Of a DNA stretch of 64,000 bases, positions 15,201 through 27,300 are shown one piece after another. Position numbers and translations under genes: made by a program. Position 1 is the first letter of the stretch, and every line of letters starts with the position of its first letter. Source of the stretch: Augochlora pura. Taxonomy: Eukaryota > Arthropoda > Insecta > Hymenoptera > Halictidae. The stretch covers positions 39,389,985 to 39,453,984 of the forward strand of contig NC_135778.1 of NCBI RefSeq assembly GCF_028453695.1. Reading direction: 5' to 3'. Under the pieces are notes generated by a model. It made no database searches, had not been told where the DNA came from, and saw only the letters and a list, made by a program, of their open reading frames with translations.

Positions 15201-15648
15201 CGATAAGTTTATAAAAATGTGAATGTACATAAACATCCGCAGTCTACGCGTCGCAGTGTCTCAAACGAGACACAAACAAAGAATTATTAACAATAAGATA
15301 AAGGGAAGCCCGAAACGGCCGCTACTTTTGTGGTACGAACCTCGCGGGAAATTTCGCGACAATGGATTTGATATAACAAAGCCGCTATAAGTAACATTTT
15401 CTGAACTGCAGAAAAAACTTTCAAACCACTTCCCTTTACTTTCCCCGACTAATCTGCGTGCTGCGGGATCCATTGGACACGTTATCGCGCCCGTAATAAA
15501 GTGTTCGCGCGGCGATCGTATTAGGAAAGGAAAAACAATGAAACTAATGTAACCGGCGCTTAAAACCTGCTCACAAAGACAGCGGTTCATTTTTCCTTGA
15601 AATAACCATTTTTTCTTGTTTCATCGAAGTCACTCGATTACGAAAGGA
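12251..15648. other. 3' UTR of the SLC7 gene and intergenic DNA before the E2Q-like gene
   Basis: The first about 500 bases after the SLC7 stop are GC-richer and give several overlapping open frames on both strands that look like chance. From about 13 kb on the sequence is AT-rich with possible AATAAA signals (for example near 14407 and 14629). A moderately GC-rich patch at 15240-15560 has an open minus-strand frame with no recognisable product and is probably 3' UTR of the minus-strand E2Q-like gene. I see no RNA gene or complete transposon here. Confidence 0.5.
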
Positions 15649-17880
15649 TCAACCCTCGGCGAGCGGCGGCGTTACCCATCCATATTTCTCATGGGTTTTA
15701 ACAAGACTCCTGAAGGACTCTTCAGCAGATCTTCTGTTGAACTCCTTGTTCGACTTAGGCTTCCTCGCTACGCGACCCTGAAATTTAAAATTAATATGCG
15801 ACTGTAGAACGTTTAAATGTATCTTTATAAGACCAACAATACTTCCAGAAATAAATCATGATCCCGGGGATTTTTTCCTTTCAAGAACTGACCCGAGTAC
15901 GGCTCGACAAAGTAAGATAACAGATATAACGAGCGGAAACGAGATAAATCTAGTGCGTCGAGCAGCGACGTTCAAGGTTTGTCATATTAAAGGAGACTGC
16001 AACCAACAAAAAATAATCGTACAATAAAGAAGAATTTCACTTTCTCTAATTATTTTTTCTCAGCTTATCTCTTAGTTATCCATTAGCGATAAAAATTATA
16101 AAAGCAAGACCGATGCGCATCTATTTTCTTTATTTTCACTACGGTCATTCTCTATCCTCGTCTACTTGAATGAGAACCGCCCCAAGGTCGAAACACCGTA
16201 GTGATAAAAGAGCGCGACTCGTGCAAATATAAGCGCACGAGTTTCATACATAGTCTTTACCTGTCCTTTAACGATACTGGCGGCGAACTGTGTAATAACA
16301 GCCTCGATAGTGTAAGCACTGGCCCAACCTCTCGGCGTGAGAAGTTCCATACAAATAGCACCGCCTTCCATAACGAATCCTTTCTCGATTCTAGGTGATA
16401 TGACGCGCATAAAGGGCGGCGCGAAAGGGAAGTTCTCCGGGAAGACAACGTGTAAGAGGATATAAGGTATATTGAGCTCTCTCATGTCGGCAGCCAGCTC
16501 GCTCTCCGGATCGATCTTGTGCAGTCTGACGTGCCATTCGAATAAATTGTCGTTCACTAATTCCGCGGTGAAGGTGGACTCGAGCCGATGCTGGGTCTTC
16601 TGTATCTCGCCTAGCTCCTTCATTAGCCGTCGCAAGCAAACTCTTTTGTCTGGTACATCGGCGGTACCCTAAAATAGATACAGATAGATATAGCAAGAAA
16701 TAAAGTAAAACGTGTTATATTGTCGCATATATTGCCGTACACTGCACAGTCTATTCAAATCAATTTAAAAAGTTTCGATTTCACGGATACTCGAATTACA
16801 GGGGTGTCTACACACGATTAACGCTAAACCTAACAAGCTCTAAACAAAGATATTTTTCTGATGAGAAATTCTGTCACGTCTACCACCTCGTCACTAATTT
16901 TTCGTAATTTACAACCGACCTGGGAATTGGGTGATCGAACCTGGTAATTTACTTTACGCTTGTAACCGTACAGGCAAGGTTATGTTTTTATGTCTTTCAG
17001 AACCCTCAGGTGTAACTGACGAAATTATCGAGCGACGATCGACTAGATCACTGTTCTTAATATGTAATAATTTTTATGCGAACATTATAGAATATTTTAT
17101 GTGTTCGTCACCGCGTTATGACGGTGTTTAAAAGTTTGGAATGTTTCAGAACGATTCGAAGATATTTGAAGTAATAAAATTCGATGTAGCATAACAGCAT
17201 CCCACAGAATGTCCCATCGGACTCGAAGACTTTAAATATTTTTAAATATTTTAAAATTAATTTTAGCAAATGTTAAAACTATGTCCATTAACTGCGATAC
17301 ATTGTTGGAAACGATAAATGAATTATACTATGCTTTATTGGTTTTTTTTCATCGTGGTGATGTTTTAATTATATCTATTACCATTTATTTTTGGTACCCA
17401 AGGTCATGCGAAGGTCACAATGTTATTAGTCGCTTTTACTGTATTACATGACGGTAACAAGAATACACGAATTTGTTTAAACAATCCTGGAATCTCGAAA
17501 ATGTCATTCGCGTTACTTAAGAGACTTATCTCGCTAGATAATTTAGGTAATTAAGATTAGGTAAGGCAGACTGTACGAAGAATCGTAGAAAATATCGACG
17601 TGCATATAGGTAGTCGATAGAATAGTACCTGAGCTGGTGTTCCGCTAGATTTCTTGGACTTGAAGAAGCAAGTCCCATGATTGGAATTACCGGCAGTCGA
17701 GTTTTCGGGCAAAGCACCGTCCGATGGTGTAACCGCGTCAGGACGATGGTGTCGACTGAGAAGCCTTCTCGATGGCGAGCTCGTCGAACTGCTTGCCGCC
17801 TCCTGATCGGAAATTTTCTCGGACGACCGGAAGAATTTTCTGAACGCGGCCACAACCTTTTCCTTCGATCTCGTAGACAT
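15649..17880 (-). CDS. UBE2QL1: Ubiquitin-conjugating enzyme E2Q-like protein (UBE2QL1 type, 262 aa, 3 exons)
   Basis: Minus-strand exons: 17880-17629, 16668-16261, 15777-15649, all phase 0. The catalytic UBC fold occupies about residues 97-262. It has the family signature PPFMRVISPR followed by GGAICMELLTPRGW, in which Cys190 is the likely thioester cysteine, and the carboxy end SFRSLVKTHEKYGWVTPP that I recognise from vertebrate UBE2QL1. As in that family there is no canonical HPN triad. Its role is transfer of ubiquitin to substrates; vertebrate UBE2QL1 has been linked to lysophagy and Fbxw7, which I do not infer here. Residues 1-84 are a Ser/Arg-rich, low-complexity extension starting STRSKEKVVAAFRKFF. 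The frame stays open upstream of the chosen ATG to a splice acceptor at 17913, so a longer start in an upstream exon is possible. Confidence 0.9.
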
Positions 17881-17912
17881 CGTTCGGGCACCGCTTTTCT
17901 CCGTTCTAGCAC

Positions 17913-19052
17913 TCTGCAATTCGAATATTTTTGATCGAGTAGAGATTCGACAATTGATCTGTTAACGATCGGTTAACACTCGAGAAGGTTAATCTCCTGC
18001 AACAGTTTCAGACAAACCGAAACATGATTCCTTGGACGCTCGTTGTCCGATAACCCGCAAATATGCGGAGACATAATCGTGGAGAAAAATGAAACAGCCG
18101 AGAAACGCCGCCGAAAGGGATAAACGTCATGCCAGCGTCCGCAGCTGATTAAATTGTTATGTTCCTATCGTATGGGATTGTTCTTCTCACCCTATTTTGT
18201 GGCGTTGATCAAGATTCGCTCCAAGAGAACGGGTACGGCTTCTCGTAGAACATTTTAACGTTGCTTATCACTGAAAAAATATCACACTGTGTTTCAGGGA
18301 ATTAATAATTGATGGAAGAGCTGTTGTGTATATTAGATGCGACACTATACGAGGGTGCTAGAGGCGAAAGACGCGAAGATAGAATACGGCGCAGTCTCCA
18401 CCCTCATTGAACTGATCGACCGCGTTGTTCGGAAAGAGTTGCTAACTCTGTCGACCAGTGCTCCGTTATTCTCTTTTACTTTGGCTCTATGAAATATTCT
18501 ATATTGAACATAGCAGTAATTCTTCATTTAACCATTCAATGAGCTATTGAACTCGTCTTATTTAAATTTATATATATAATTTAAATAAATTTGTATTTTC
18601 TTGCATTTCCGATGGGGCAAATCAAAATTAATTTTTATTCGCTAATTCAATGAAAATAAATATTTAATATAATGGGAGTTTATCGTTTATTTTGAGAGAA
18701 ATATAATTAAATTAAAACATATAGAAATCAAATTATGTAAATTTTTATTCCGTAAATTTCCCCATGCTTTTAAATTTAAATCCTTTTTCCAGCTTTAGGG
18801 ATATTTTATGGAAAGAAACACACGATCGACGATAGTCCTGTTCGACCATAACGATTTTATAAATTTTGATATTGATCCGATTTATATATCTGATATCAAG
18901 AGATATCGAATTTTATAACAGATTGTAACCAAGCGACCATGCTGGAGTATCAGGGAATTGATAAAAGTGTTTGAACATTTATGTGCACGTGGTTTTGTAA
19001 CCAGTTGTATTAATAATTAAGTGAACACGTAGTTTAATTATTAATACAATAA
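17913..19052. other. Upstream region of the E2Q-like gene and 3' flank of TMEM231
   Basis: On the minus strand a good acceptor (ttgcag) at 17914-17919 lies 33 bases before the E2Q-like ATG, implying a 5' non-coding or short coding exon further upstream that I could not locate. The rest, from about 18540 to 19052, is AT-rich and should contain the 3' UTR of TMEM231, which is also on the minus strand. No other gene is visible. Confidence 0.45.
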
Positions 19053-20352
19053 TCATTTATTCTTCCATGGCACCATTGTATAACAATTCAAATATCTTTT
19101 AGAGAATAAGAAAATTAAAATATTCTTTGTTAAATACACAAAGACAAGAAGGCACGACAAATACTGAATCCATGCCCATTTCAATTCCTCCCATATACTA
19201 GGTTGATAATAAATTAAACGTTCTCTGTACATTAATTCTCCACGTACTACTACTTTGTCTTGCTCGGAGAATCTACTTCGATAGATTACATGCTCGTTAC
19301 TGATTTTGGCTGAAACTAAAAAGTTACAGACGTTACAATATGATATTTTATTAAATCTCGAATGGTGATCCTCCAACGAGCGATACTAACATTTTCTATT
19401 GGCATTTTGCATAAGCAATTCTTCTAACGTGTTGTCACCAAGTTCTATACTGTAATTGTGCAAGTTGTATAAACCTTGACTACTAAGGAGTCCCTTTTGC
19501 TCTAACGATAGATCTCCAAAAAATTGTACTTCTTGTACATCGTCGTTTAATACATGATTAAACACAGCAATTGATTCTACTGTTATATAAAATAGTTGCT
19601 AAAAAGAATTAAGATCACAAGTATAATAATATCTGCAGACATATTTATACAATCATTTGGATGTTGTTATCGTTATCTTTATATTGTTATCACCTTGAGT
19701 TTAAAATTAAAGAAAAGCAGAAGCATTAAATTCTTAATTGGTGTATCCGTATAAAATTGAGCCTCGAATTTTAAAATATCTTTTACTCCGTCGCTGTTCG
19801 TGTCTACCTCTTGCACCTAAAATTTTATAGACTTTATGAAATTGCAAAAGCACATAATTGGTTTATATACACATTGATAGAAAGAAATTTAGTAATAATA
19901 AAACCTTTATCAATATACAGTCATCCGTAATTTTATTTCTCTTATATGTTGCGAACACAGAACAAACTATAGGATTAATTTTATAATCCCTGTATGCTAA
20001 TAACATATACTTATAATTAAATAATACATCAGGCTTCTCCGCGTACACTCGGTTCACTAAATAAAAACCTGGAAATTATAAACATTAATAGCAATAGATT
20101 ACAATTCTGTTGAAATTATAGTACTTTGTTTTTTATACTTATCCGATTTTCTGTTATTCAAACGAAAACAATATTAAATAGAAGATAAATGAAATTCATT
20201 TAATTTTACTCACCTCCTGTATAACTAATAATAAAGAATGGCGTGAGAAATGATAAGATTAAAGAGATGAATACAACGAAGAAACTCAAAGAACATATTT
20301 TACTTTTATATTTATAATTGACGGAGCTTGAAAATATTTCTACCGCCGCCAT
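19053..20352 (-). CDS. TMEM231: TMEM231, ciliary transition-zone membrane protein (296 aa, 5 exons)
   Basis: Minus-strand exons: 20352-20214, 20068-19905, 19816-19694, 19598-19391, 19309-19053. TMEM231 is a two-pass membrane protein of the MKS/B9 module of the transition zone, which gates protein entry into cilia. An N-terminal helix lies at about residues 20-42, followed by GFYLVNRVYAEKPDVLF (matching the vertebrate GFW..SSYEEQPTVRF region), a luminal beta-rich domain with NSDGVKDILKFE, and the diagnostic segment IYYQPSIWEELKWAWIQYLS leading into the second helix (about 265-290). The last intron is only 81 bp with a GTTAGT donor; without removing it the frame hits a stop, so this junction is required. 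Human TMEM231 is about 316 aa. The start codon lies in CAATATGGCGGC, a near-perfect TISU element. The gene shares a divergent promoter with CENP-I. Confidence 0.9.
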
Positions 20353-20684
20353 ATTGACGCTTCGGTTTGACAGTTGCCGAAGTGGCGGGAAAATGAAGAT
20401 TCGACGAGGTTGGAATGTTTTCATTGAAAAATATGTGACAGTGAATATTTTACAAACACCAAAGTACATACATATTGTCTAAAAACTATTACATCGTAAA
20501 AAAGATAACAAAAAATATGCCAATTTAATATATCACATATAATTTTAATTTTTTACATAAGAAGACCTTTTAAAAGATCAAAGTTTTTTACCGTTAACCT
20601 CTGTTTGAGTGTATTTGTTTTAATGTAAATAATGAGCAGCGTATTTTATATAGAATATAACTATTAAAAACTCTATTACAAATA
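20353..20684. promoter_or_regulatory. 332 bp bidirectional promoter between TMEM231 and CENP-I
   Basis: The two start codons are 332 bp apart and point outwards. Directly seen: GGCGGGAAA at 20384-20392, whose reverse TTTCCCGCC is a textbook E2F site; GTTGCC-GA-AGTGGC at 20373-20386, which matches 10 of 12 specified positions of the RFX X-box (GTNRCC..RGYAAC); and a TISU/YY1-like element over the TMEM231 ATG at 20345-20356. An E2F site would suit a kinetochore gene and an X-box would suit a ciliary gene, but both assignments are inferences from short motifs that overlap each other. Confidence 0.6.
20384..20392 (-). promoter_or_regulatory. E2F-like site TTTCCCGCC
   Basis: Perfect E2F consensus on the minus strand in the TMEM231/CENP-I promoter. 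The nearest start codons are TMEM231 (32 bases away) and CENP-I (about 290 bases away). E2F control is typical of S/G2/M genes such as CENP-I. It is a motif match only. Confidence 0.5.
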
Positions 20685-23600
20685 ATGGACGTAGAAAAAG
20701 ATGTTTGTGTACAGTTTTTGACAAAGCTAAAAGGTATGTGGAAATCATTGAATATAAATGTTTGTTAAATATAAGGCAATCATTTTTTTATACCATATAT
20801 TTCACCGTTCTTTAACGTCGCTTTGCAGCAAAGGGAAAAACATACTCTGATTTTGAAAGATCGCTGAATAAATTACAAAGTTATGCAGCGTCGAAGGGCT
20901 TGGAGGACGATGTTCTGGATTTACTAATAAATGTTATTATAAATAAAGACTTAGGTACGCGTATTTTGTACATATGAAATTAAGTATTAGATTTTATTAT
21001 ACAAACAGATTGAAACAATTTTTTTTTCGTAGGTGCTACTAAATTAGTAAGTTTAATCAAATGTTTAGCGCCAAGGTATAAAATACCTGAAAAGACGTTT
21101 AAACAGATTACTACGTGGTGGTTGTCATCTGTGAATAGCTTACCAAATACTGTTTCTATTAATATTATACAATGGATAGTCGGTAATATATTGTCTTACA
21201 TAAATATAATCGATCCTCCCATAACATAAAATAAAATACAAATTTATTTATATTTATGATTTTAGGTTTGTGGAATCATCAACTAATAAATAACAAAGTG
21301 TTGAATATATATTATAGCAACTTATTTTATATAATGCTGAAGAAAGGAAATCTGGTAATTTTGCTAGACATGTATATATACATATCTATTGTTCATCGAA
21401 TAAGTTATATTTCATACAATTTCATTTTAGGAAAAGTATATAGCGCAACTTATCTATGTTTTAACCAAACCCCAAGATGTAACACGTAGAGACGTGACAA
21501 GACTGTTCAAGTTACATCAGAAATATTCTAAACCCCAGAAACATATTGTTGTATTATTATCGTAAGTAATTGTGATCGCAAGCAAAGTAACATACTCTCT
21601 TCGTCTCACATTATTTATCCACTTCCTACTTTGTATCAGTCAGTTGTTTAATTTGGTATTGCTGCATTTTTCTTCTTTTAAATAATGTCTGCTCTAATAA
21701 ACAATTGTATCATTTTATATTTATCCAGTTAAATTAATTTCAGTATAATTAATCAATTATATTTTCAGTAACAGTTGATGAAGTGATTTTAAACATGTTA
21801 TAACATAAAAACGAAAGCTGTAATTAACATCCTAACAAAACAGTTACCTAATGCATTTTAGATTGTTCAAATCCTACAAACCTGAATTCGTTCCTGAGAA
21901 AGTTGATTCTGTAAATCTAGAGATTGTATGGAAACCGATATCGGAGAATCTGCGAGAAATGCTGCAAAGCGCTAAGGATCGCTTAGAAATTCAGGAAACG
22001 CAGTCCAGAAACTCTAAACAATTCAATTGGAACACATTTCAGGTAATCATTTCATAAATGAGAAATTCATATGAATATAATTTATAAATGTACAGGGTAT
22101 ATGGTAAGGTGACATTGGTTTTTTTAAGTTGATGTAAATTTTCCGTATGTAAACATGATGTAAATTCGCAAAAAAGAGTAAACTTCGTACGACCTTCAAA
22201 GGCTAGAGTATTTAGATAAATGAATTGTCCTTGAAATTTACTATTTGCTTACATAAAGAAAAGTATACAGTTTCGTATAAAAAAACCAAGATCACCTTGA
22301 AATCTCAGAAGTACGTTTACCCAGCAAAAAAAATATATACATTTTATTCTCTCCACTTTAAAAGTTTTTGACATATTTTTAGCATGGTAAAAGAAACAAA
22401 TGGGTGACACCGCTGCTACCATCTGTACAATATTTCCAAATCGGCTCTAATGTTTTTAAAGAAAAGGATACAAAAACCATTTTTGATATAATCAAGTAAA
22501 TAATTAATATAAATGTTTCATATTATTTGGTACAACTATATTGTATGTAACGAATTATTTTAGCGAAGAAGATTTGGGAAAATCGTACTTCAACTTGGAA
22601 TTACCGATTACCGCAATATCACTTTTAGCTAATACAGCCGGATATCATCTCCTTACGTACGCAGATTTTCATTATCAAAGTAGATTTGCTTACAATCTTT
22701 ATAATACTTTAATGAGAGGTATACAATATAGTATTGATTGACTTTTTATTTTTATAAAAGTACTCAATTACAACGATACTTTTATTGTAGCGTTGATTCT
22801 GGAAAGCGAGAAATTTTCTGAGAAAGAAGTGAATAATTTGCTCGACATGACTGTTCAATTCTTGCGGTACATGCAGCAGGGTGTGCTTGTTGTTAGCCGG
22901 TTCCTCGGTGAATACCTTTATTTTAATACAGGAGACTATCAGTCGAAGATACTGGCTTTATTACAATGGATGACATTGGTATCTGTTAGCGGTATGTTTT
23001 CAATGAAACGATATTATATTCGTGTTATAATTACCCATATTGTGAAAACGTAATACTTACAGACTTGCAAGAAAAATTGTTGGTGCACTTAAAAAACATG
23101 TATTATGAATCTTCATTGAAAGGAAAATGCGAAATCATCGAAACATTAAGGATACTGACCAGAAACTTGGTACATAAAATAATTAATTATATTTCCTCTC
23201 TCTTTTTATAGAATTTAATGACTATCAGCAAAACTAAAATTATTTATTGCAGTTTGTTAATCATGGATTTGAGGAACGTCATCGAGGAAAGTCAGCCCCA
23301 TTTCTGAAGCAAGCTCCAGTGGATAATTTAGAAGATATTATGGCTGTTCTTACAGAATTTGTTAAAGATCTTATTGTGACTGGTTTAAATATTCATGTTT
23401 ATGATACTTTACTACTTTCAGAAGCTTTGTTATTTTATGAACAGGTACGCATAGAATTAAGTAGTATGGCAATTAAGAACAGATTTATGTCAGTACATTA
23501 AGCAATATAGTAAAGTTTGATATCATTACATTTTTCATTTTAACACACGATAACTCAGGTTTGTAATTTGGAAACCCGTAGTACAACATTGTCGTTAACA

Positions 23601-24339
23601 TTAGCACCACCAGCAGTAATATATGGTGGTTTCCTTGCACCAAGTTGTGCAACTTTATCAAGAACTTGTAAATTATTATTAAGGTATGTCGTCATCTATA
23701 AACTTTAATTCTTATATATTTCCAGATTTATTTTATTAATGTAAGAATTTTCATAGGTATCATCAAAGGAGTATAAAATTACAAAAAGAGCGACATCAAC
23801 ATAACTTATTGCAAATAAGAAGTATTAGAACGATATCTATTTATATTCAAGATATTATAAATGCATTCTGGCGTGACAAGGTGGGTAACGCAAGCAATAT
23901 AAATCATGAAATAACCAATTTGAATGCATATAAAAATTTAAAAAGATGTTCTGCCTCATCTTTTTCGTATTTACGTAAATTTTAATGATTTTTAGACATT
24001 TATCAAACGAGAAAATAAATGCTTCTTAAGTTCCTTCCCGAAGAAAGTATTAGATGATTTGGACTTTTGTAACTTAAATCGTCTCTTAAATGTTAGTAAT
24101 CATTGTGCTATTTTACCTTGTAAAAGCGTACTATGCAAAAGTGGACTTGGGATTAACACAAAAGTGGTAAGAATTAATTTTTATATGCGTATACAGGATT
24201 AATATAGCTCATTAAAGAAATATTATAGTTTATAATATTTGTCGTTAATTCTGAAACTTTCTTTTAGGATTCTGAATGCATGTGTTTACATTATTATCCA
24301 ATTATATACGAATTCATTAAGACTTTTAAAAGTTCATGA
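20685..24339 (+). CDS. CENPI: Centromere protein I (CENP-I/Mis6), 661 aa, 15 exons
   Basis: Exons: 20685-20733, 20829-20954, 21033-21182, 21266-21354, 21431-21561, 21862-22042, 22383-22495, 22564-22718, 22791-22991, 23063-23169, 23253-23444, 23559-23683, 23757-23880, 23996-24166, 24268-24339; frame is kept throughout. The product resembles CENP-I, a helical-repeat protein of the inner kinetochore CCAN (CENP-H/I/K/M) that helps load and hold CENP-A chromatin. Supporting segments are PRYKIPEKTFKQITTWWLSS followed by IIQWIVGLW (the Mis6 N-terminal block), NKWVTPLLPS, and the C-terminal repeats. No membrane helix or signal peptide is visible. Length is slightly below vertebrate CENP-I (about 750 aa). 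Family assignment rests on recognition of the N-terminal half; the C-terminal half is less conserved. Confidence 0.82.
22106..22298. repeat. Inverted repeat with 22 bp arms (MITE-like hairpin) in a CENP-I intron
   Basis: Left arm 22106-22127 and right arm 22277-22298 are inverted copies matching at 19 of 22 positions, sharing AAGGTGA and TTGGTTTTTTT. About 150 bases lie between. The left arm is preceded by TACAGGGTAT, reminiscent of insect DNA-transposon ends. No open frame is inside, so if it is mobile it is non-autonomous. A target-site duplication was not evident. Confidence 0.5.
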
Positions 24340-27300
24340 ACACTTACTACTTTCTACATAACTATAACGAATTGTAAGTTAAATGTAATTAATTAATATT
24401 ATATGAAACATAACGAATATGGTAAGAACATTAATTATCGCTATTACTTTTAGAGATACGAGATAATTATGTTGATAAAAGTCTGGAGTCGCAAGATGTC
24501 AAAATTATTTTATTTTTTTAATGACATATGTTTAGCCATTGATCTTTGTACAATTTCAGTAATTTAAGTAATAAAATAGCCAAAATGATCGAAGTTATTA
24601 TTCCATTCTACATATTACTAAAGTATTGCAATTTATTTTAGTTTTACAATGTTTATAATAAATAAGGTCCACGCACGTAAGACACGTTTGTATTCATTAA
24701 TTGTTGCATTTTATTTTTTTTTTCGATTTACATACAAACTTGCCATTTACAATTCATTTAACAGTCTTTAATACATATTTACCTAACAAAAAATTATATA
24801 TAAATTATGAATACCTTGGGCTCGTACCTTACAAGCTACAGTTTTTTTTTTACAAGTTTTTTTTGTCAGTTGATTTTAGCGACGTCATGCATTGAAAAGT
24901 TTAATTCATTGGACACATTGCGGTAGATTGACTATAATCAATTGCTTTCTTCCGTTTTTCTATATCATTTTTAAAAGTAATGATTCGATAGTTACATGTT
25001 TCCTTGTTTAGATTGTTTTAAGATAGCGAGCGTGAACATCTTCTGATTTAATAATTTATAATTCTCCATCAATAGTGCTTAAATACACATTGCTTCTAAA
25101 TGAGGCCACATATTAATGCAGTATTCTTTTTTTACTACTAAACGTAGACGTGTTGTCTTATTAGCTAGTTAACTTTACTATTATGTAACGTATATAATAT
25201 ATTTTACTCTATATTACTATTGTTAATACGTGAAGGATAACATTAATTAGTTATAAATAAAATAAAACGATCTGTTTGTACGCGAAGTTAAATGAAAATC
25301 TAGAAATTATGATTATACCGAATATTTCTGTAAATTTTTCGAATACAAACCCGCTGTAATATTTGAAAATGATTGTTATATTGATAGTTCAGTGATCCAA
25401 TTATACTATGCATCGAAATGGATAAGTAGATTATGTTTAATTACTAAACTAAAGAAGCAGAATTTATTGTAAATACTGATATAAACAATATGCTATTATT
25501 ATTTAATAAATATTACACGATGTTAACACATTCTTGTACATTATCTTTCATTTACTATGAACTGATGTAACTACATGATAATGTATGTTATTATATCAAT
25601 AAAAAAAAAACAACTCAACATTGAAAAAAGTTTTTATATGTGCAATAAAACATGAAGAACTTATTTGTCAATAATAATCAACAGTTCATCCCTTTTCTTT
25701 TAGGTAAACAGAACATATTGTCATTTAATTTGTATGGATCATTCGTATCTGTGAAATTTTGTTTCATATTGCATTCTTTAAAGATTTACACAGATGTAAG
25801 AATACACCTATTGTTTATATTTATATATATAAAAATGTGCCTATCGATAAAATATACTATGAAATTATATTTTACTATTCATCCATTATTCATTTATTAA
25901 TAATTATGACTATAAATTTACATCTAAGAATTGACAGAGAATGTTCACCTCTACCAAAATTGCTAACAAATTAATTTTTCTATTTTCGTAGAAGATTAAT
26001 TCCAATTCTGAAGAAATTCGATTCTTTCATTTTACTGGGAGCACAAGCACTGTCTGGAATTGCATCTAAAATTTGATCAATCTTGAGCAATGTATTCATG
26101 TTACCTATACTAGATTAAATTGTAACATGTTTTTTATAAACTGTCTTTGGTGTACGCATATTTTCAGACTAGAAAGTAGCAGTGTTACAAGGCCTGGAAT
26201 GTGAAATTCTATTTAGAAACATACAATTTAATGAACTCAATAAACATGTACATTACTTTTTAAATATTCGAACGCTTTTGTTTCTCCGGTAGAGTAATTA
26301 TAAAATTTCCATGAAAATAAATCGTATACGCGAAACACATAAGCAAAACTGATTTTCCCAATTATAGGCAATTCCAACCACGTATTAAAAAATATTAAAG
26401 TTTTTTTCATCAAGTTCAATGAAGATAGAGACAATTGTATTCCTTTATGCTTATGCTGTATCCGTGAGGTATAGATTATAAGGATTAGCATCGAATATAA
26501 GGACAGTGGATAAATTATGACGTGATATTAAAAAAAAAAAAAAAGAAATCCATTTCGTAGGCAGAAAATGCTCATTAAGAAACTACAATGGTACTATTTT
26601 ATTGTCATGAATTTGAAAAATCATTGAAATCAATGAGTTTAATTAAACTATTGAAGAAATGTACAAAATAGATAGCATTAGTCATAGTCTGATTGGCAGT
26701 TATACATACAATCATAATAAACAGTGGCATTGTTAAAACTTAATCTAAATTACATATAATACTACTAAGATCACTGCAGTTCCATGCTGACACTAAGTTG
26801 AATTTGAATACAAATTCATCTATAACTTTTTCTTTTTTCTAAATCTTTTAATATACATCGTTTAAATAAGATATGCATCGCATAGACTTATTTAAAGACA
26901 ATAATAAACAGCGTAATGGTAGGTGTTGGAATATCCATTTTTTGTAGTTCATTATTGCATTTAAGAGTAACTAGTAAAACTGGCAGTTTATGACAATAGA
27001 AAAACTTGTAAAGCAATAATATGCGGAAATTAACTATTTCTCGTTTGCAAACTATTGAAGAAGGCAGATTTAAGTTTAAGGTCTCTACATGAAGATAATA
27101 TATGATTCCTAATCGTGATAACAATAGCCTTTATTCCATATAAAAAAATAAACATTTCTGTACTTCATGCATACAATCGTACAGCGACGCTAAGAAATTA
27201 ATTCACTGAACTAACAGTTATCACAATGTGTATATTTCACAACATTATAACACAAAAACACATTTTTCACAATGTAAGTAATGACCAGTGTGTGCGCGTT

